From Alopecurus myosuroides (lineage: Eukaryota; Streptophyta; Magnoliopsida; Poales; Poaceae), in assembly GCA_028641055.1 (NCBI GenBank), contig CM054060.1, forward strand, positions 207,848,445 through 207,912,444: DNA of 64,000 bases, written 5' to 3'. Position numbers and translations under genes: made by a program. Below, in pieces: positions 34,058 through 45,635 of this stretch. Each line of letters starts with the position of its first letter. Position 1 is the stretch's first letter. The notes under the pieces were generated by a model. The model had not been told where the DNA came from. It saw only the letters and a list, made by a program, of their open reading frames with translations, and made no database searches.

Positions 34058-35003
34058 TGATGAGGACATCCCTAGCTCTTCACCTATTGTTACACATGAG
34101 GATGCTCCTATACAAGCTAATGAAGTAAGGATTGGTCCAATGACAAGATCAAGAACCAAGCTATTACAACAATAGGTGAATTCACTCCTACTTGAGTATA
34201 ATGTTTATAATTGTGAGAACTTTATACTACCTAAGTCATTGCATTTATGTATTCTCAGGTTTATTGATAACACAAGCATGAATGGAGATCATGGAGAGGA
34301 GATACACATGGATGGAGATGGACTACAAGGTGAGATGGAAAACAAGTGCTAGCATGGTGAAAACAACAAGTTACACATGATATGATGACAAGGGGATGGT
34401 GCCTCCACAAGGTCAAATGCATTAAGTGTGGAAAACAATGCCACATTGTTATTTCACACTCATACATGGACAAGGCAAGAGGAGGGCGCCCACAAGGAAG
34501 CATCAATGCGCCATATACAAGACCTAGTTGTGTTAGGATTGGTTTGTATACCAATTTGGCCGAATCCCACCTATTTGGGTCGGTTTGTCTCTATGTGTGG
34601 TAGAATTAGGAGTCCTAGCCGAGTAGGAGAGGGTTTGCTTGCGCAAGGCAGATTGTGGCCGCACCCTCCCCTCTCATATACCCCCATACCTGCGAGTTGG
34701 AGGGTTAGACTACGTTAAAACTAAACCCTAGACCTCTAGATTGAAACAGCTTGTAAGCCTTCATCTGGAAGTTCATCTGCAAACTTTACGTGTTACCTGC
34801 TGTTCCACTGGGAATAAGACGGTACAGGACCACTTGTACTCGGTGGATTACTTGTGCAAGAGTGTGGAGTTGAGAATATCCTTGGGGTTGCTATCTTTTG
34901 CATTGGCATCAGGGATCAGCCGGGAGAGTTCTGAGTGGCGCACTAGTTATCAATTCAGAAGTTATATGTGAGTTCACTGAGAAGATTGGGCCACCCCTTA
35001 TCA
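34058..35003 (+). repeat. 5' LTR of element F
   Basis: 946 bp. It contains a TATA-like catatacccc at about 34676 and 'aaaccctagacc' shortly after. Its first ~280 bp also encode the C-terminal tail of pol in the 3' copy. Confidence 0.92.
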
Positions 35004-36532
35004 TCTTGGTATCAGATTTACAGGTTGCCTCGGTGAGCTATCAAATTTCCCTTTAGATTTGAGTGTTTTTCATACCTATCCAGAAAATTGCCTCACAAAA
35101 ATAGTTTAGTTCTTCCATCACCCTAGATATCACCTTAGTTTTAATTACTAGTGCTGTTTTTGTGTTAGATTTCGTGTTGCTTTTTATCTTTTTAGATTTC
35201 ATACTTTCGGCTAGGTTTAGGGTTCTTTGTTCATCTAGCCGAAAACATCTCAAAAATACCAAAAACAATCGCTGCTCATTGCTTTGTTTCCACCCAATCC
35301 GATCCACCCTAGGAATCCTACCGCGGCACCAAAATTACCAAAACCCTGCCGCCACCCACCCCTAGTTGGTTTCGGATTCCCTCCATCGCACCCCACCCCA
35401 CTGCTGCCGCACCTACCTGCTGTCGGATTCACACCGTTCCATCGCTTACAAAACGCCCACCCACCCCTGTTGCACGCTTACCATCGCTCACACCCACGCG
35501 CTGCCGCGACACGTTTCGGTGCAAATCGCTGCCGCGCCCACGTAACCAGCCGCAGTCGACCGTTTCCCCGCAGCGCGCTTACCAGCAGCCGTATCGCGAG
35601 CGCGCGTGCTGCCGCGGCACAAAAAATTGCCCGTTTCGCTGCCGTGATGTTCTGCTAGCTGCTATGAGCCTACCGCGGCACAGTTTTGCACTGTTTTTGC
35701 TGCCGTACGCCTGCCGTGGTGCGTTTTTGCTGTTTTTCTCTGCCGTGAGGTGCTGTTTGATGTCGTGAGCTGCTAAGAGTCGTGTTTCACCTAGTTTTTC
35801 TTTGTTTTTCCTTGTTATTTCATGTTTTCTCACTGAGACCAATATCTCCATACCTTGTGAACCTTAGCCACATCCTTTCTACAACATATTAATAGGAACT
35901 TGCCCACAAGTATAGCTATTTTTGTGCTCTGACAGGTTGCTCATTTTCATCACCACCATTGTGTTCACTTTTTTATTGGTTCATATTCCTCCTAGCTTAG
36001 TGTAAGGCCATTGGAAAAATACAAAAAAAAATTAGAAAAAGCAAAAGTATAAAAAAGAGAAAAGTGCAAAGAGGCCATATCATTGCTATTGTTTACTAGT
36101 TGAGCTTGCCATTGTGACACTTGGTTTTTCATTTGAACAATCTGTGCCTGTCAATTAAAGAGCCTAGCTAGTGACTTTCTAGTGCATTCCAAAAAATTCA
36201 TCCATATATTTGCATTGCCACATTTGTCTCCATTATTGTGTGTGTTTCCTTGGGTATTTTTATATCTTCACAAAGACAGCAAATAGGATTGTTACTTTGG
36301 TGATTGTTAGGTATCCATACCAAGCCCCACTAAATAACCTTGTTTCCTATTGTGAGAGTTAAAAACCTGGGTATTCTCTTCTTCACACCAAAGTACTTTA
36401 ATTGCCTCTACTAGTGGTAAGTATCTCTATTCACTTTGGAGTGGTAAGATATCCTATTGTCTTGCTAGATTTTTGAGTGAGTTGTGAGAGAGCACCACAA
36501 CCTATACTTGTTTCTATTACACTAACCTATTA
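35004..36532 (+). other. 5' leader of element F
   Basis: PBS-like TGGTATCAGA at 35008, then 1.5 kb without a supported ORF. It is GC-rich at 35280-35700 and AT-rich afterwards. The frames on either strand here are accidental. Confidence 0.75.
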
Positions 36533-38161
36533 ATGGATCTTTCTAGTGGTGATCTTGTGCAGCAAAAGAAGGACCATAAGGAGGGAGTTAATTGGAGGGA
36601 GTATGAGGCTCTTAGGGATGTTTTGGCAAAGGAAATATTGGACAACCATAATGGACTCAAGCAATTTGTACAAGATGCATGTGATCCCTTATATGAGGCT
36701 CTCCAAGCTATGGAGACCAAGATGGAGGCCACTCATAAATTGGCCGAGACTAATAGAGGGGAAGTGAGATCAATCAATGAGTCAATTCCTCAAATGACTA
36801 CTACCCTTGCTGGACTTCAAGCCATGATTCAAGAAAGATTGCCTCTTATGGATGATGACAATGCTAGTGTCCATAGTGATTCTAATAATGGTTTGGAAGC
36901 TTTTGGTGCAAGGAATAACAATCATGGCCGTGCTAGAGGAGAAAGAGGCCATGAAGGACATCAAGGCCGAGCCCCTAATTTTGCTCCAAGGAGAGTGCCC
37001 AATAATGTGATTCAAGAAAATCCAAGAGAGGATGGTTTGAGTAAGCCAAAATTTCCAATTCCTTCTTTCAGCTTTGATACTATGGATGTGGAAGAATACT
37101 TGCTATGGGAGTTAAAGACTGAGAAGCTATGGAGAATGCATGAGTACAATGAGGATAGAAAAATCAAGTTGGCATCTTCTGAGTTTGATGGATATGCTCT
37201 TAGATGGTGGGATAATATTGTGAGAAAGAGGCAAGAAGATGGTGAGTTACCCATTGTCACTTGGAACACCATGAAGAGAGTCATGAGGGATAGATTTGTT
37301 CCACCAAATTACATAAGGCAACAATTTGATCAATTGCAACAATTGAGGCAAGGTACTATGAGTGTTGATGCTTATTATCAAGAGATGGAACTAATCATGC
37401 AAAGGGCACGTGTGAGAGAGAAATTGGAGCAAACAATGCAAAGGTTCCTTTCGGGTTTGAACTACAAAATCAAGGGAATTGTTAGGCATCACCAATACAA
37501 TGATATACATGAGTTGCAACATCATGCAAGGGAGGCCGAAGCACATCTTATGGAGGAGGCAAAAATTACTACAAGGACAAGGGCTAGATTTCCCATGAGA
37601 TCATCATCTATGCCTAGTGCTCCTCCTCCACCACCTCCATCATATAGTTTTCGAGGTGCTACATCCTCTAATTCCGAGCCTAGTGCTTCTATTTCCAAGA
37701 AATCACCACAACCAACAAAAAGTGCCTCGGGTTCTAGTGCTCCTACTACAAGGAATAGAGATATTACATGTCACACATGTTGAGGAAAGGGGCACTTCAA
37801 GAGGGATTGTCCAAATACAAAAGTGATGATTATGAATGAGGACAATGAGTATGAGACAGGTGATGATGTTGATCCTAATGATATTGATGATGATGATGGT
37901 TATTTGAGTGATACTCCATTTGATGCATATGCTACTAACATGCCCACTATTATTTGCACCCAAAATTCTTTGAGTGTGGTGCCTATTCCTGAAGATCAAA
38001 GGTGCAATTTGTTTCAAACTAAGGCTATCATTGGTCCTAATATGGCTTGCAAAGTCATTATTGATGGATGGAGTTGCAGGAATTTGGCTAGCAAAGATCT
38101 ATGTGCAAAACTCAATTTAAAATATTTGCCACACCCTTCTCCTATCATATACAATGGTTGA
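36533..38161 (+). pseudogene. gag and protease start of element F
   Basis: ATG 36533 opens 416 codons: MDLSSGDLVQQKKDHKEG, a helical N-terminus, an Arg/Gly-rich linker, then the retrotransposon gag domain (residues ~180-345: VEEYLLWELKTEKLW, EFDGYALRWWDNI, RDRFVPPNYIRQQFDQ), a Pro/Ser-rich stretch and a CCHC knuckle. A TGA at 37781-37783 splits the knuckle after CHTC. The frame then continues (GKGHFKRDC) through an acidic linker into protease [15 protein letters not shown], where the usual second Gly of DGGS is Trp. It closes at TGA 38161. Gag forms the particle and the protease processes it; both are compromised. Confidence 0.9.
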
Positions 38162-39294
38162 GTAGAACGGGACAAATGAAGGTATCTTATATGGTGAGAG
38201 TGGAATTTCAAATTGGACCTTACAAGGATACTATTGAGTTTGATGTGGTGCCCATGACAGTTTGCCACTTATTATTGGGAAGACCTTGGCAATTTGATAG
38301 AAGTGTGAAGCATGAAGGAAGAGAAAATACTTATGAGTTACATCATCATGGGAAGACTATTATTTTGAGACCTATGACTCCACAACAAATTGTAAATGAG
38401 TCCCAATCCAAAAATCATATGAAAGTGGAAAAAGAAAGAGAGAGGGATGAGGGATCAAAAAATTCACAAGCCTTGGGGAGTGATAGTAAAACCAATTCGA
38501 GTGGTAAAAAGAGAGAAAACCTACTATGCATGTTAGCCACTAAAGAGGATTTGAGGGAATTTAGGGATGATCCTACATTAGTCCCTATTGTGCTTATTCA
38601 GAAGGGAGAGATTTTGGTTTCTAATGACATGACCCCTATTCCTCTTGGTGTTTCTCATGTTTTGAAGGATTTTGAGGATGTTTTTCCAGAAGATAATCCC
38701 TCGGGATTACCACCATTGAGAGGGATAGAACATCAAATTGATTTAATTCCTGGAGCATCTCTCCCAAACCGAGCACCTTATAGAACCAATCCACAAGAAA
38801 CAAAGGAGATACAAAGGCAAGTACAAGAGCTACTAGATAAAGGTTATATTCGAGTTAGTCTTTCTCCTTGTGCTGTCCCCGTTATTTTGGTTCCTAAGAA
38901 AGATGGTACTTGGCGCATGTGTGTAGATTGTAGAGCAATTAATAACATCACTATTCGTTATCGTCATCCTATACCACGTTTAGATGACATGTTAGATGAA
39001 TTAAGTGGTGCTACTCTTTTCTCTAAAATTGATTTGCATAGTGGATACCATCAAATAAGAATGAAAGAGGGAGATGAATGGAAAACTGCTTTTAAGACAA
39101 AGTTTGGTTTATATGAGTGGTTAGTAATGCCTTTTGGGTTAACTAATGCACCTAGTACTTTCATGCGATTAATGAACCATATTTTGAGAGACTTTATTGG
39201 TAGATTTGTGGTAGTTTATTTGATGATATTCTCATATATAGCCACAATGAACATGAACACATTGATCATATTAGAAAAGTTTTGCAAGTGCTAA
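38101..39294 (+). pseudogene. Protease end and reverse transcriptase of element F
   Basis: This is one base out of frame with gag-protease (shift near 38150). It starts at the protease tail ([26 protein letters not shown]), a Lys/Glu-rich linker, then reverse transcriptase: [76 protein letters not shown] missing T in the run at 39218-39221 shifts the frame within the catalytic YFDD, giving VVYLMIF and a stop at 39294. The correct frame continues in the next feature. Two of the catalytic Asp codons are thus out of frame. Confidence 0.92.
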
Positions 39295-40226
39295 GAGAAA
39301 ATAAATTGTATGGTAATCTTGAGAAGTGCACTTTTTGCAAAGATAAGGTCATATTTCTTGGTTATGTTGTTTCTAAGCATGGAATTGAAGTTGATACATC
39401 TAAAATTGAAGCTATTCGAAATTGGCCAATTCCAACTAATGTGAGTCAAGTTAGAAGTTTTAATGGGCTTGCTAGTTTCTATAAAAGAATTGTGCCTAAT
39501 TTTAGTACAATTGCTGCCCCTTTAAATGATCTAACTAAAAAGGGTGTTAATTTCGAGTGGGGTGTTGCTCAAGATATTGCTTTTGATACATTAAAAGAGA
39601 AGTTGATTTCGGCCCCACTTCTTATGCTTCCAAATTTTGAAAAACAATTTGAGATTGAGTGTGATGCTAGTGGCATAGGTATTGGAGGTGTACTCATGCA
39701 AAATAAACAACCTATTGCCTATTTTTCTGAAAAATTGAATGGTGCACAATTGAATTATTCTGTTTATGACAAGGAATTATATGCACTTGTGAGAGTTTTA
39801 GAGGTGTGGAAACATTAATTGTGGCCTAAAGAATTTATTATACATAGTGATCATGAAGCATTAAAATTCTTAAAGTGCCAATCTAATTTGAATAAGAGAC
39901 ATGCTAAATGGGTTGAGTTCATTGAATCTTTTCCATACATCATAAAACATAAAAAGGGATTGGATAATGTAGTTGTTGATGCTTTGTCAAGGAAGAACAT
40001 GTTACTCTCAAATTTAGAAATTAAGGTTTCAGGTTTGGAGGGTATTAGAGATTTATATGATGAAGATAATGAGTTTTCTATGCCATTTAATAAGTGTACT
40101 AATGTTAAGGCATGTGACAAATTTCATATACATGATGGGTACTTGTTTAGAGCTAACAAATTATGTATTCCCGAGTGTTCTTTGCGTTTGTTTTCATATA
40201 GAGAAGACATTACTTATGTTGGCTGA
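39222..40226 (+). pseudogene. RT thumb and RNase H of element F
   Basis: Continues pol after the YFDD frameshift: DDILIYS, then ECTF-type thumb ([17 protein letters not shown]), [21 protein letters not shown], and RNase H with [38 protein letters not shown] at 39816-39818 follows KH, where Tyr is usual. The frame continues [19 protein letters not shown] and ends with [11 protein letters not shown] near 40180. A deletion and frameshift near 40190 remove about 20 codons before integrase. Confidence 0.9.
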
Positions 40227-41313
40227 AAATTTCTATTGGGCACATATGAGGAGAGATGTGTATAGATTGGTGCAAAGATGCATTACTTGCGACAAGTCCA
40301 AATCAAAGCTAAAACCCCACGGGTTGTACACACCATTGCCATCACCTAGTACACCATGGGAGGATATAATTATGGATTTTGTTTTGGGCTTGCCAAGGAC
40401 AAAAAGAGGACATGACTCTATCTTTGTGGTTGTGGACAGATTTTCAAAGGTGGCTCACTTCATTGCTTGCCACAAGAGTGATGATGCTTCTCACATTGCA
40501 AATTTATTCTTTACAGAAATTGTGAGATTACATGGAGTGCCAAGAACTATTGTTTCATATAGAGATTTCAAGTTCATGAGTTACTTTTGGAAGACACTTT
40601 GGGGTAAGCTTGGCACTAAGCTATTATTTTCTACTACTTGCCACCCCCAAACTGATGGACAAACCGAGGTGGTTAATAGAACATTGTCCACATTGCTAAG
40701 AGGTATGATCAAGAAGAATTTGAAGGAGTGGGAGGAGTGTTTGCCCCATGTGGAATTTGCATATAATAGAGATGTGCATTCAACTACTCAATTATGTCCT
40801 TTTGAGGTGGTTTATGGTTTCAAGCCTATTACTCCTCTTGATTTATTACCACTTCCTTTACATGAGAGAATTAATATGGAGGCATCAAAGAGGGCTGATT
40901 TTGTTAAGAGGATACATGATAAAACAAAAGAGGCTATTGAGAAGAGAGGAAAGCATGTGGATGAAAGAGTAAACACGAAGAGGAAGGAGATTATATTTCG
41001 GCCAGGAGATATGGTGTCGGTGCACTTTAGAAAAGATAGATTTCCCACATTGAGAAAATCCAAATTGATGCCTAGAGGTGCTGGCCCTTACAAAGTTATT
41101 TCAAGGATCAATGATAATACATACAAGATTGACCTCCCAATTGATGAGTTTGGTGTTAGTAATCCTTTTAATGTGGCTGATTTGACACCTTACCATGGAG
41201 ATGATTTAGCATCGAGGTCGAGGCCTTTTCAAGAGGGGGGGATGATGAGGACATCCCTAGCTCTTCACCTATTGTTACACATGAGGATGCTCCTATACAA
41301 GCTAATGAAGTAA
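40190..41313 (+). pseudogene. Integrase of element F
   Basis: Retains the CC half of the HHCC zinc finger ([10 protein letters not shown]), but the HH half is lost in the deletion at 40190. The core has [10 protein letters not shown] (first Asp); VSYRDFKF, where the second catalytic Asp of the usual SDRD is Tyr; and [10 protein letters not shown] with the Glu. The C-terminal part has [33 protein letters not shown] and [10 protein letters not shown], with no chromodomain seen. A poly-G length change at 41235-41241 shifts the frame where pol meets the LTR. In the other frame pol would continue into the LTR ([36 protein letters not shown]). Confidence 0.92.
41231..41242 (+). promoter_or_regulatory. 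Polypurine tract of element F
   Basis: AAGAGGGGGGGA directly before the 3' LTR edge; primes plus-strand synthesis in LTR elements. Confidence 0.85.
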
Positions 41314-42189
41314 GGATTGGTCCAATGACAAGATCAGGAACCAAGCTACTACAACAACAGGTGAATTCACTCCTACTTGAGTATAATTTTTATAATTGTG
41401 AGAACTTTATACTACCTAAGTCACTGCATTTATGTATTCTCAGGTTTATTGATAACACAAGCATGAATGGAGATCATGGAGAGGAGATACACATGGATGG
41501 AGATGGACTACAAGGGGAGATGGAAAACAAGTGCTAGCATGGTGAAAACAACAAGTTACAAATGATATGATGACAAGGGGATGGTGCCTCCACAAGGTCA
41601 AATGCACTAAGTGTGGAAAACAATGCCGCATTGTTATTTCACACTCATACATGGACAAGGCAAGAGGAGGGCGCCCACAAGGAAGCATCAATGCGCCATA
41701 TACAAGACCTAGTTGTGTTAGGATTGGTTTGTATACCAATTTTGCCGAATCCCACCTATTTGGGTCGGTTTGTATCTATGTGTGGTAGAATTAGGAGTCC
41801 TGGCCGAGTAGGAGAGGGTTTGCTTGCGCAAGGCAGCTTGTGGCCGCACCCTCCCCTCTCATATACCCCCATACCTGCGAGTTGGAGGGTTAGACTACGT
41901 TAAAACTAAAACCCTAGACCTCTAGATTGAAACAGCTTGTAAGCCTTCATCTGGAAGTTCATCTGCAAACTTTACGTGTTACCTGCTGTTCCACTGGGAA
42001 TAAGACGGTACAGGACCACTTGTAGTCGGTGGATTACTTGTGCAAGAGTGTGGAGTTGAGAATATCCTTGGGGTTGCTATCTTTTGCATTGGCATCAGGG
42101 ATTAGCTGGGAGAGTTCTGAGTGGCGCACTAGTTATCAATTCAGAAGTTATCTGTGAGTTCACTGAGAAGATTGGGCCACCCCTTATCA
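41243..42189 (+). repeat. 3' LTR of element F
   Basis: 947 bp, about 98% like the 5' copy by eye (for example aagaacc/aggaacc, ggtgag/ggggag). It carries the pol C-terminal tail (41325-41537 reads MTRSGTKLLQQQV to GEMENKC). Confidence 0.92.
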
Positions 42190-42848
42190 TTGAACCTTTC
42201 CAGGATTTTAGGTAAATTCTTTCAGGATTTTTTCACAATCTTTAGTACTAAATAATTGCATAAATGCTCAATTTTTGTAAGCCACCCATCACCATCGGAC
42301 GGCTAGCAAAGTTTCCCGCAGTTCCCCAAAAAATTTCGCGTCGCTCCAAAAAATTCGCGCCAGGACAGCCCGCCCAAAATTTTTCGTGCAAGGATAATTT
42401 ACTTCTCAGCCTTCCCGTACACAACTGGCAACATTTAGCCTGGAGGGCATTTCTGTAATCGTTCCAAAACCCTGCCTTATCCGCTCGATCGGCCCTCTCG
42501 CCGAAAGAGAAAGCCACTATTTCGAAATATCCACTCCCCCTTGTCCTCCCAAAACAGATTCTCTATTCCCCCTGTCTCACACCTTGCCGTATAGCTCGCT
42601 TGCCAGAACTCCCTCGTCGCTGTTGAGATCACCCTCCAGATCTGCCACATCACCGGCCTTTTTGCCGTCCAGATCCGCCACCTCGTCGTTGTGCTCGCAT
42701 GTCTGCCACATCGTCTCCAACCTCGCCGTACGTTATCTTCCACCTCGCGCCATGCTCGCCGGTCAGCCACCTCGACGCCGTGTTTGCCGGTCAGCCACCG
42801 ACCTCGCCGTACATCCAGATCTGTAACCTCGCCGCAACATCACCGTCA

Positions 42849-44651
42849 ATGTCTGCAAGCACGCTGAAACGAGTGAAGATTGAAGGCAAGAAACGCCGCA
42901 AGACAGAAGACCCTAAAGATGCAGGCAACTATTCTCTCTAAATTTCTTTTGTCTATTTAATTGTATGTTTGATGCTTCCTTATTATCCTGCTTATGTTCG
43001 ATGCAGTTAATCTTTCTAAATTGGTTGTTTGTTTAATCGTATGTTTGATGCTTCATTATTATCCTAATTATACTGCTAATGTTTGATGCAATAAATCTCT
43101 CTAAACGGTTTCTTGTAACGGAAATAGGAAGGGGGGCCTTCTTGCTTGGTAAAACTTTGCTCATTTGCAGCAATATAGCTTGTATACTACGTATTAGGTT
43201 TAATTTCACTTTGCTTGTGATCCTATCAGTCTTAGTTAGGATCAGAATTTATCTTACTTGCACTGGACTGTTCTTACAAGATGAGTGCCTTAATTATTTA
43301 TGCTTTATTAGGTTCTTATGAAGCGTTATATTTGTACTTTACTTTTAGTTCTTTATTCATGCTAGGATCGCCACTACACCCCCATTGAAGAAGAGCGTGC
43401 CAGAACTATCATGGCAAACAATACAAAGATGCATGAACTGGGCGTAAAGCCAGCAAGTTTTCTTTCATGTCCTACTGTACCCCCTCTCCCCCCAAAAAAG
43501 ACCAAGAAGCAAGACTCTGGATCTCAGTACATGCCTATGTATGATGTTGAAGAGGAATCAGATACCACCGAAGGGGTCGTGTCATAGCAATCACAATCCA
43601 GCGTGGACAATGAGCTGCAGGTTATTCCCTAACCCGGTAGCTCAACATTCTTTCATGATATCACAACAACTAGGGTGCATCATTCTTATCTTGTGTTGAA
43701 CTGTTTGATCATTGTGGCGCCATATATTTTGTGCTAATTATTCTATTCCATACTATAAGAAATTTTGGCAAGCTAATTAAGGCCGTGAAACCCACTTATA
43801 GTAATTAAGGATGTCGTTGTCATTTCAACATGGTTTCCATATATCTTCCTCACATGCTTGACACCTGCTATTCCATCTATGCTTCTCATCTGCTAGTTCA
43901 TTACACACACAGTTGGTTGATTATAATATGCTAGTTTTCATCAATTTTTTGCACATGTTTGTCATCTGCTATTTTCATCTATCTTCCTCACATGCTTGAC
44001 ACCTACTGTTTCATCTATGCTTCTCATGAGCTAGTTCATGAGACACACCGTTGTTTGACTATAATCTGCTAGTTTTCATCAATTTTTTGTACATGCTTGT
44101 CATCTGCTATTTTCATCTATCTTCCTCACATGCTTGACACCCATTGTTTCATCTATGCTTCTCATCAGATAGTTCATGACACACACCGTTGTTTGACTAT
44201 AATCTGCTTGTTTTCATCAATTTTTTGTACATGCTTGTCATTTGCTGGTTTCATCTATGTTCTGTACATTCTTGTTATATGTTATTTTCATCTATTTTCT
44301 TTGCATGCTTGATAGGAAAGCAAGAAAAGGGTGATGTCTCGATCTGCTTCAGAGGTTGAGGACAAGGATGATAGTGAAGTTGTCATGCCGAAGAGTGGAA
44401 ATCATACTTTCTTAAAGAAGGTCCGTGTGGAATCATGTCTTTCACAGTCTGAGCCTGAACCACAGCTTGATGTGAATGTGCGCAGAACAATTGCAGATAT
44501 GAGGACGGCGAAAGAAGAATCCGAGCAACTGAGGCTGAAGTTTGTAGTTGATATGGAAGAGATTCGGAAGCAACAAGCTGCCCTAAAGAAATCTCAACTA
44601 GAAGGAGTTTCCCTACTTGATATGCTGGCTGAGCAGATTCGTGGTCCTTGA
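42849..44651 (+). pseudogene. Three-exon gene of the CACTA element (nuclear-type, coiled coil)
   Basis: Exon 1 from about 42849 (ATG; MSASTLKRVKIEGKKRRK, basic and NLS-like) to about 42928, with a possible GC donor (CAG|gcaact). Exon 2 is 43366-43620, acceptor gctag, 85 codons in phase: DRHYTPIEEERARTIMANN, MHELGVKPASF, PPLPPKKTKKQ, an acidic end, donor CAG|gttatt. Exon 3 is 44316-44651, acceptor gatag, 112 codons: ESKKRVMSRSASEVEDKDD then a long helix (RRTIADMRTAKEESEQLRL, MEEIRKQQAALKKSQLEG) and stop TGA. One TAG in exon 2 (after EGVVS) breaks it. Phases agree. I know related basic/coiled-coil ORFs as transposon-borne in grasses but cannot name a function. The GC-rich 42260-42848 may be its 5' region. 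Confidence 0.6.
43845..44300. repeat. 138-bp tandem repeat in intron 2
   Basis: The phrase cttcctcacatgcttgacacc occurs at 43845, 43983 and 44121 (exact 138-bp period), with a degraded fourth unit to about 44300. AT-rich, non-coding. Confidence 0.9.
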
Positions 44652-45019
44652 AACTGTGGTTCTGTATGTTGGTTTGATATTCTGTGAGAAAAACTAAGTA
44701 TTTGATGCATGTTATGTGGTTTTTTTATGCCTGTGTGCAATTGGAAATTATAACGATGATGTAACCACCCAAATAGCACCAAAACAGACATCATATTAAC
44801 GTAACGTAAAAATTCGTCGAGGAAAATACCGACACATGGCGATGTATGCCCAGCCCACGTGGCCTACTATGAGTGGGCGATTAGACGATGCAAAAATAAC
44901 GTCCCCGGCACGGTGATGACATCACCCAAATCCGAGACGGAAAAAAACGTCATGGAAAAGACGTTGCGTGGCACCATTTTGTTGGTGCACGTGCCACGAG
45001 TTTAGCAACGAAAAAAAGA

Positions 45020-45295
45020 GTGGCTGGGTAGCCCGCGACGAGCATATTTCGTCCCAGAAGAAGGCGACGTGGCGCTATTTTGTTTCCATGTGGCGTATTT
45101 TGATTGGTCCACATGCTTTCGCCTGATTGGTCGAGACTCGCGGCGGAAAAAAATGTCGCTGGGTAGCCCGGGACGAACCGATTTCGTCCCAGAAGAAGGC
45201 AACATGGCACCATTTTGTTTCCATGTGGCGTATTTCGATTGGTCCACATGGTTTCGCCTCATTGGTCAAGACTGGTGACATAAAAAACGTTCCCA
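45020..45295. repeat. 135-bp tandem duplication near the CACTA right end
   Basis: Two copies (from 45020 and 45155) of a block with gctgggtagcccg-gacga, atttcgtcccagaagaagg, ttttgtttccatgtggcg and gattggtccacatg. A partial third piece lies just to the left (about 44955-45019). Confidence 0.85.
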
Positions 45296-45379
45296 CGTTT
45301 TGCTTATGGTGACTAAACGTTTAGCCACGTCAGCTGATTACGATAACGGCTGTTAGAAACTCGTTTGCCACGTGTCGCC

Positions 45380-45635
45380 TCATAGCGACGAAATAAAAAC
45401 GTTAATGCTTATTGGGCCTAGTCCGGACGGACCAACTGGTGGCGACGATTTGCTGTACGCTGCGGATAGCCTTAACGGTTTAGTGTTCATATAAACGTCG
45501 CGGAATCGTCCGTGACATTCGATCTGATACGTTTTCATTCCGTCGCGTAAACCGTCGCGGATTGCCCTTAGCGACAGTTTGGAGCCCATCCGGAACGTTA
45601 TTGAAACGTCCCCGATCGCGCTGAATTTGGTAGTG
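45380..45635 (-). repeat. CACTA right terminus and subterminal repeats
   Basis: Inverted end CACTACCAAATTCAGCGCG with GCGATCGGGGACGTTTC following. CGTCGCGGA/CGTCGCGTA motifs occur at about 45493, 45540 and 45554, matching those at the left end. Confidence 0.85.

Larger units (their letters stand above)
34058..42189 (+). mobile_element. Ty3 LTR retrotransposon F, complete but inactivated (8.1 kb)
   Basis: LTRs at 34058-35003 and 41243-42189 begin TGATGAGGACATCCC and end CCCCTTATCA. They are flanked by TTGAC and TTGAA, a target duplication with one change. A PBS-like TTGGTATCAGA follows the 5' LTR, and a purine tract aagaggggggga precedes the 3' LTR. Gag, protease, reverse transcriptase, RNase H and integrase are all present in Ty3 order. 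LTRs differ at roughly 2% of positions by eye. It is nested in the CACTA element. Confidence 0.95.
21537..45635. mobile_element. CACTA (En/Spm-type) DNA transposon, 24.1 kb with nested insertion
   Basis: The left end CACTGCCACATTTCGTGCG and the inverted right end CACTACCAAATTCAGCGCG share the GCGATCGG block that follows. Both flanks are ATT (21534-21536 and 45636-45638), the 3-bp duplication typical of CACTA elements. Removing it restores the gag frame exactly as seen in copy A (GGAAGATTGTCGAG). Subterminal regions carry repeated CGTCGCGGA motifs at both ends. No recognisable TNPD-type transposase is seen, so it looks non-autonomous. It carries several gene-like units, a 5.9-kb tandem array and Ty3 element F (8.1 kb). 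Net length without F is about 16 kb. Confidence 0.93.

Noticed and set aside
34261..34718. Frames of 73-97 codons in the 5' LTR of F (and 41446-41903)
   Set aside because: LTR sequence present in two copies; only the frame continuous with pol in the 3' LTR has meaning.
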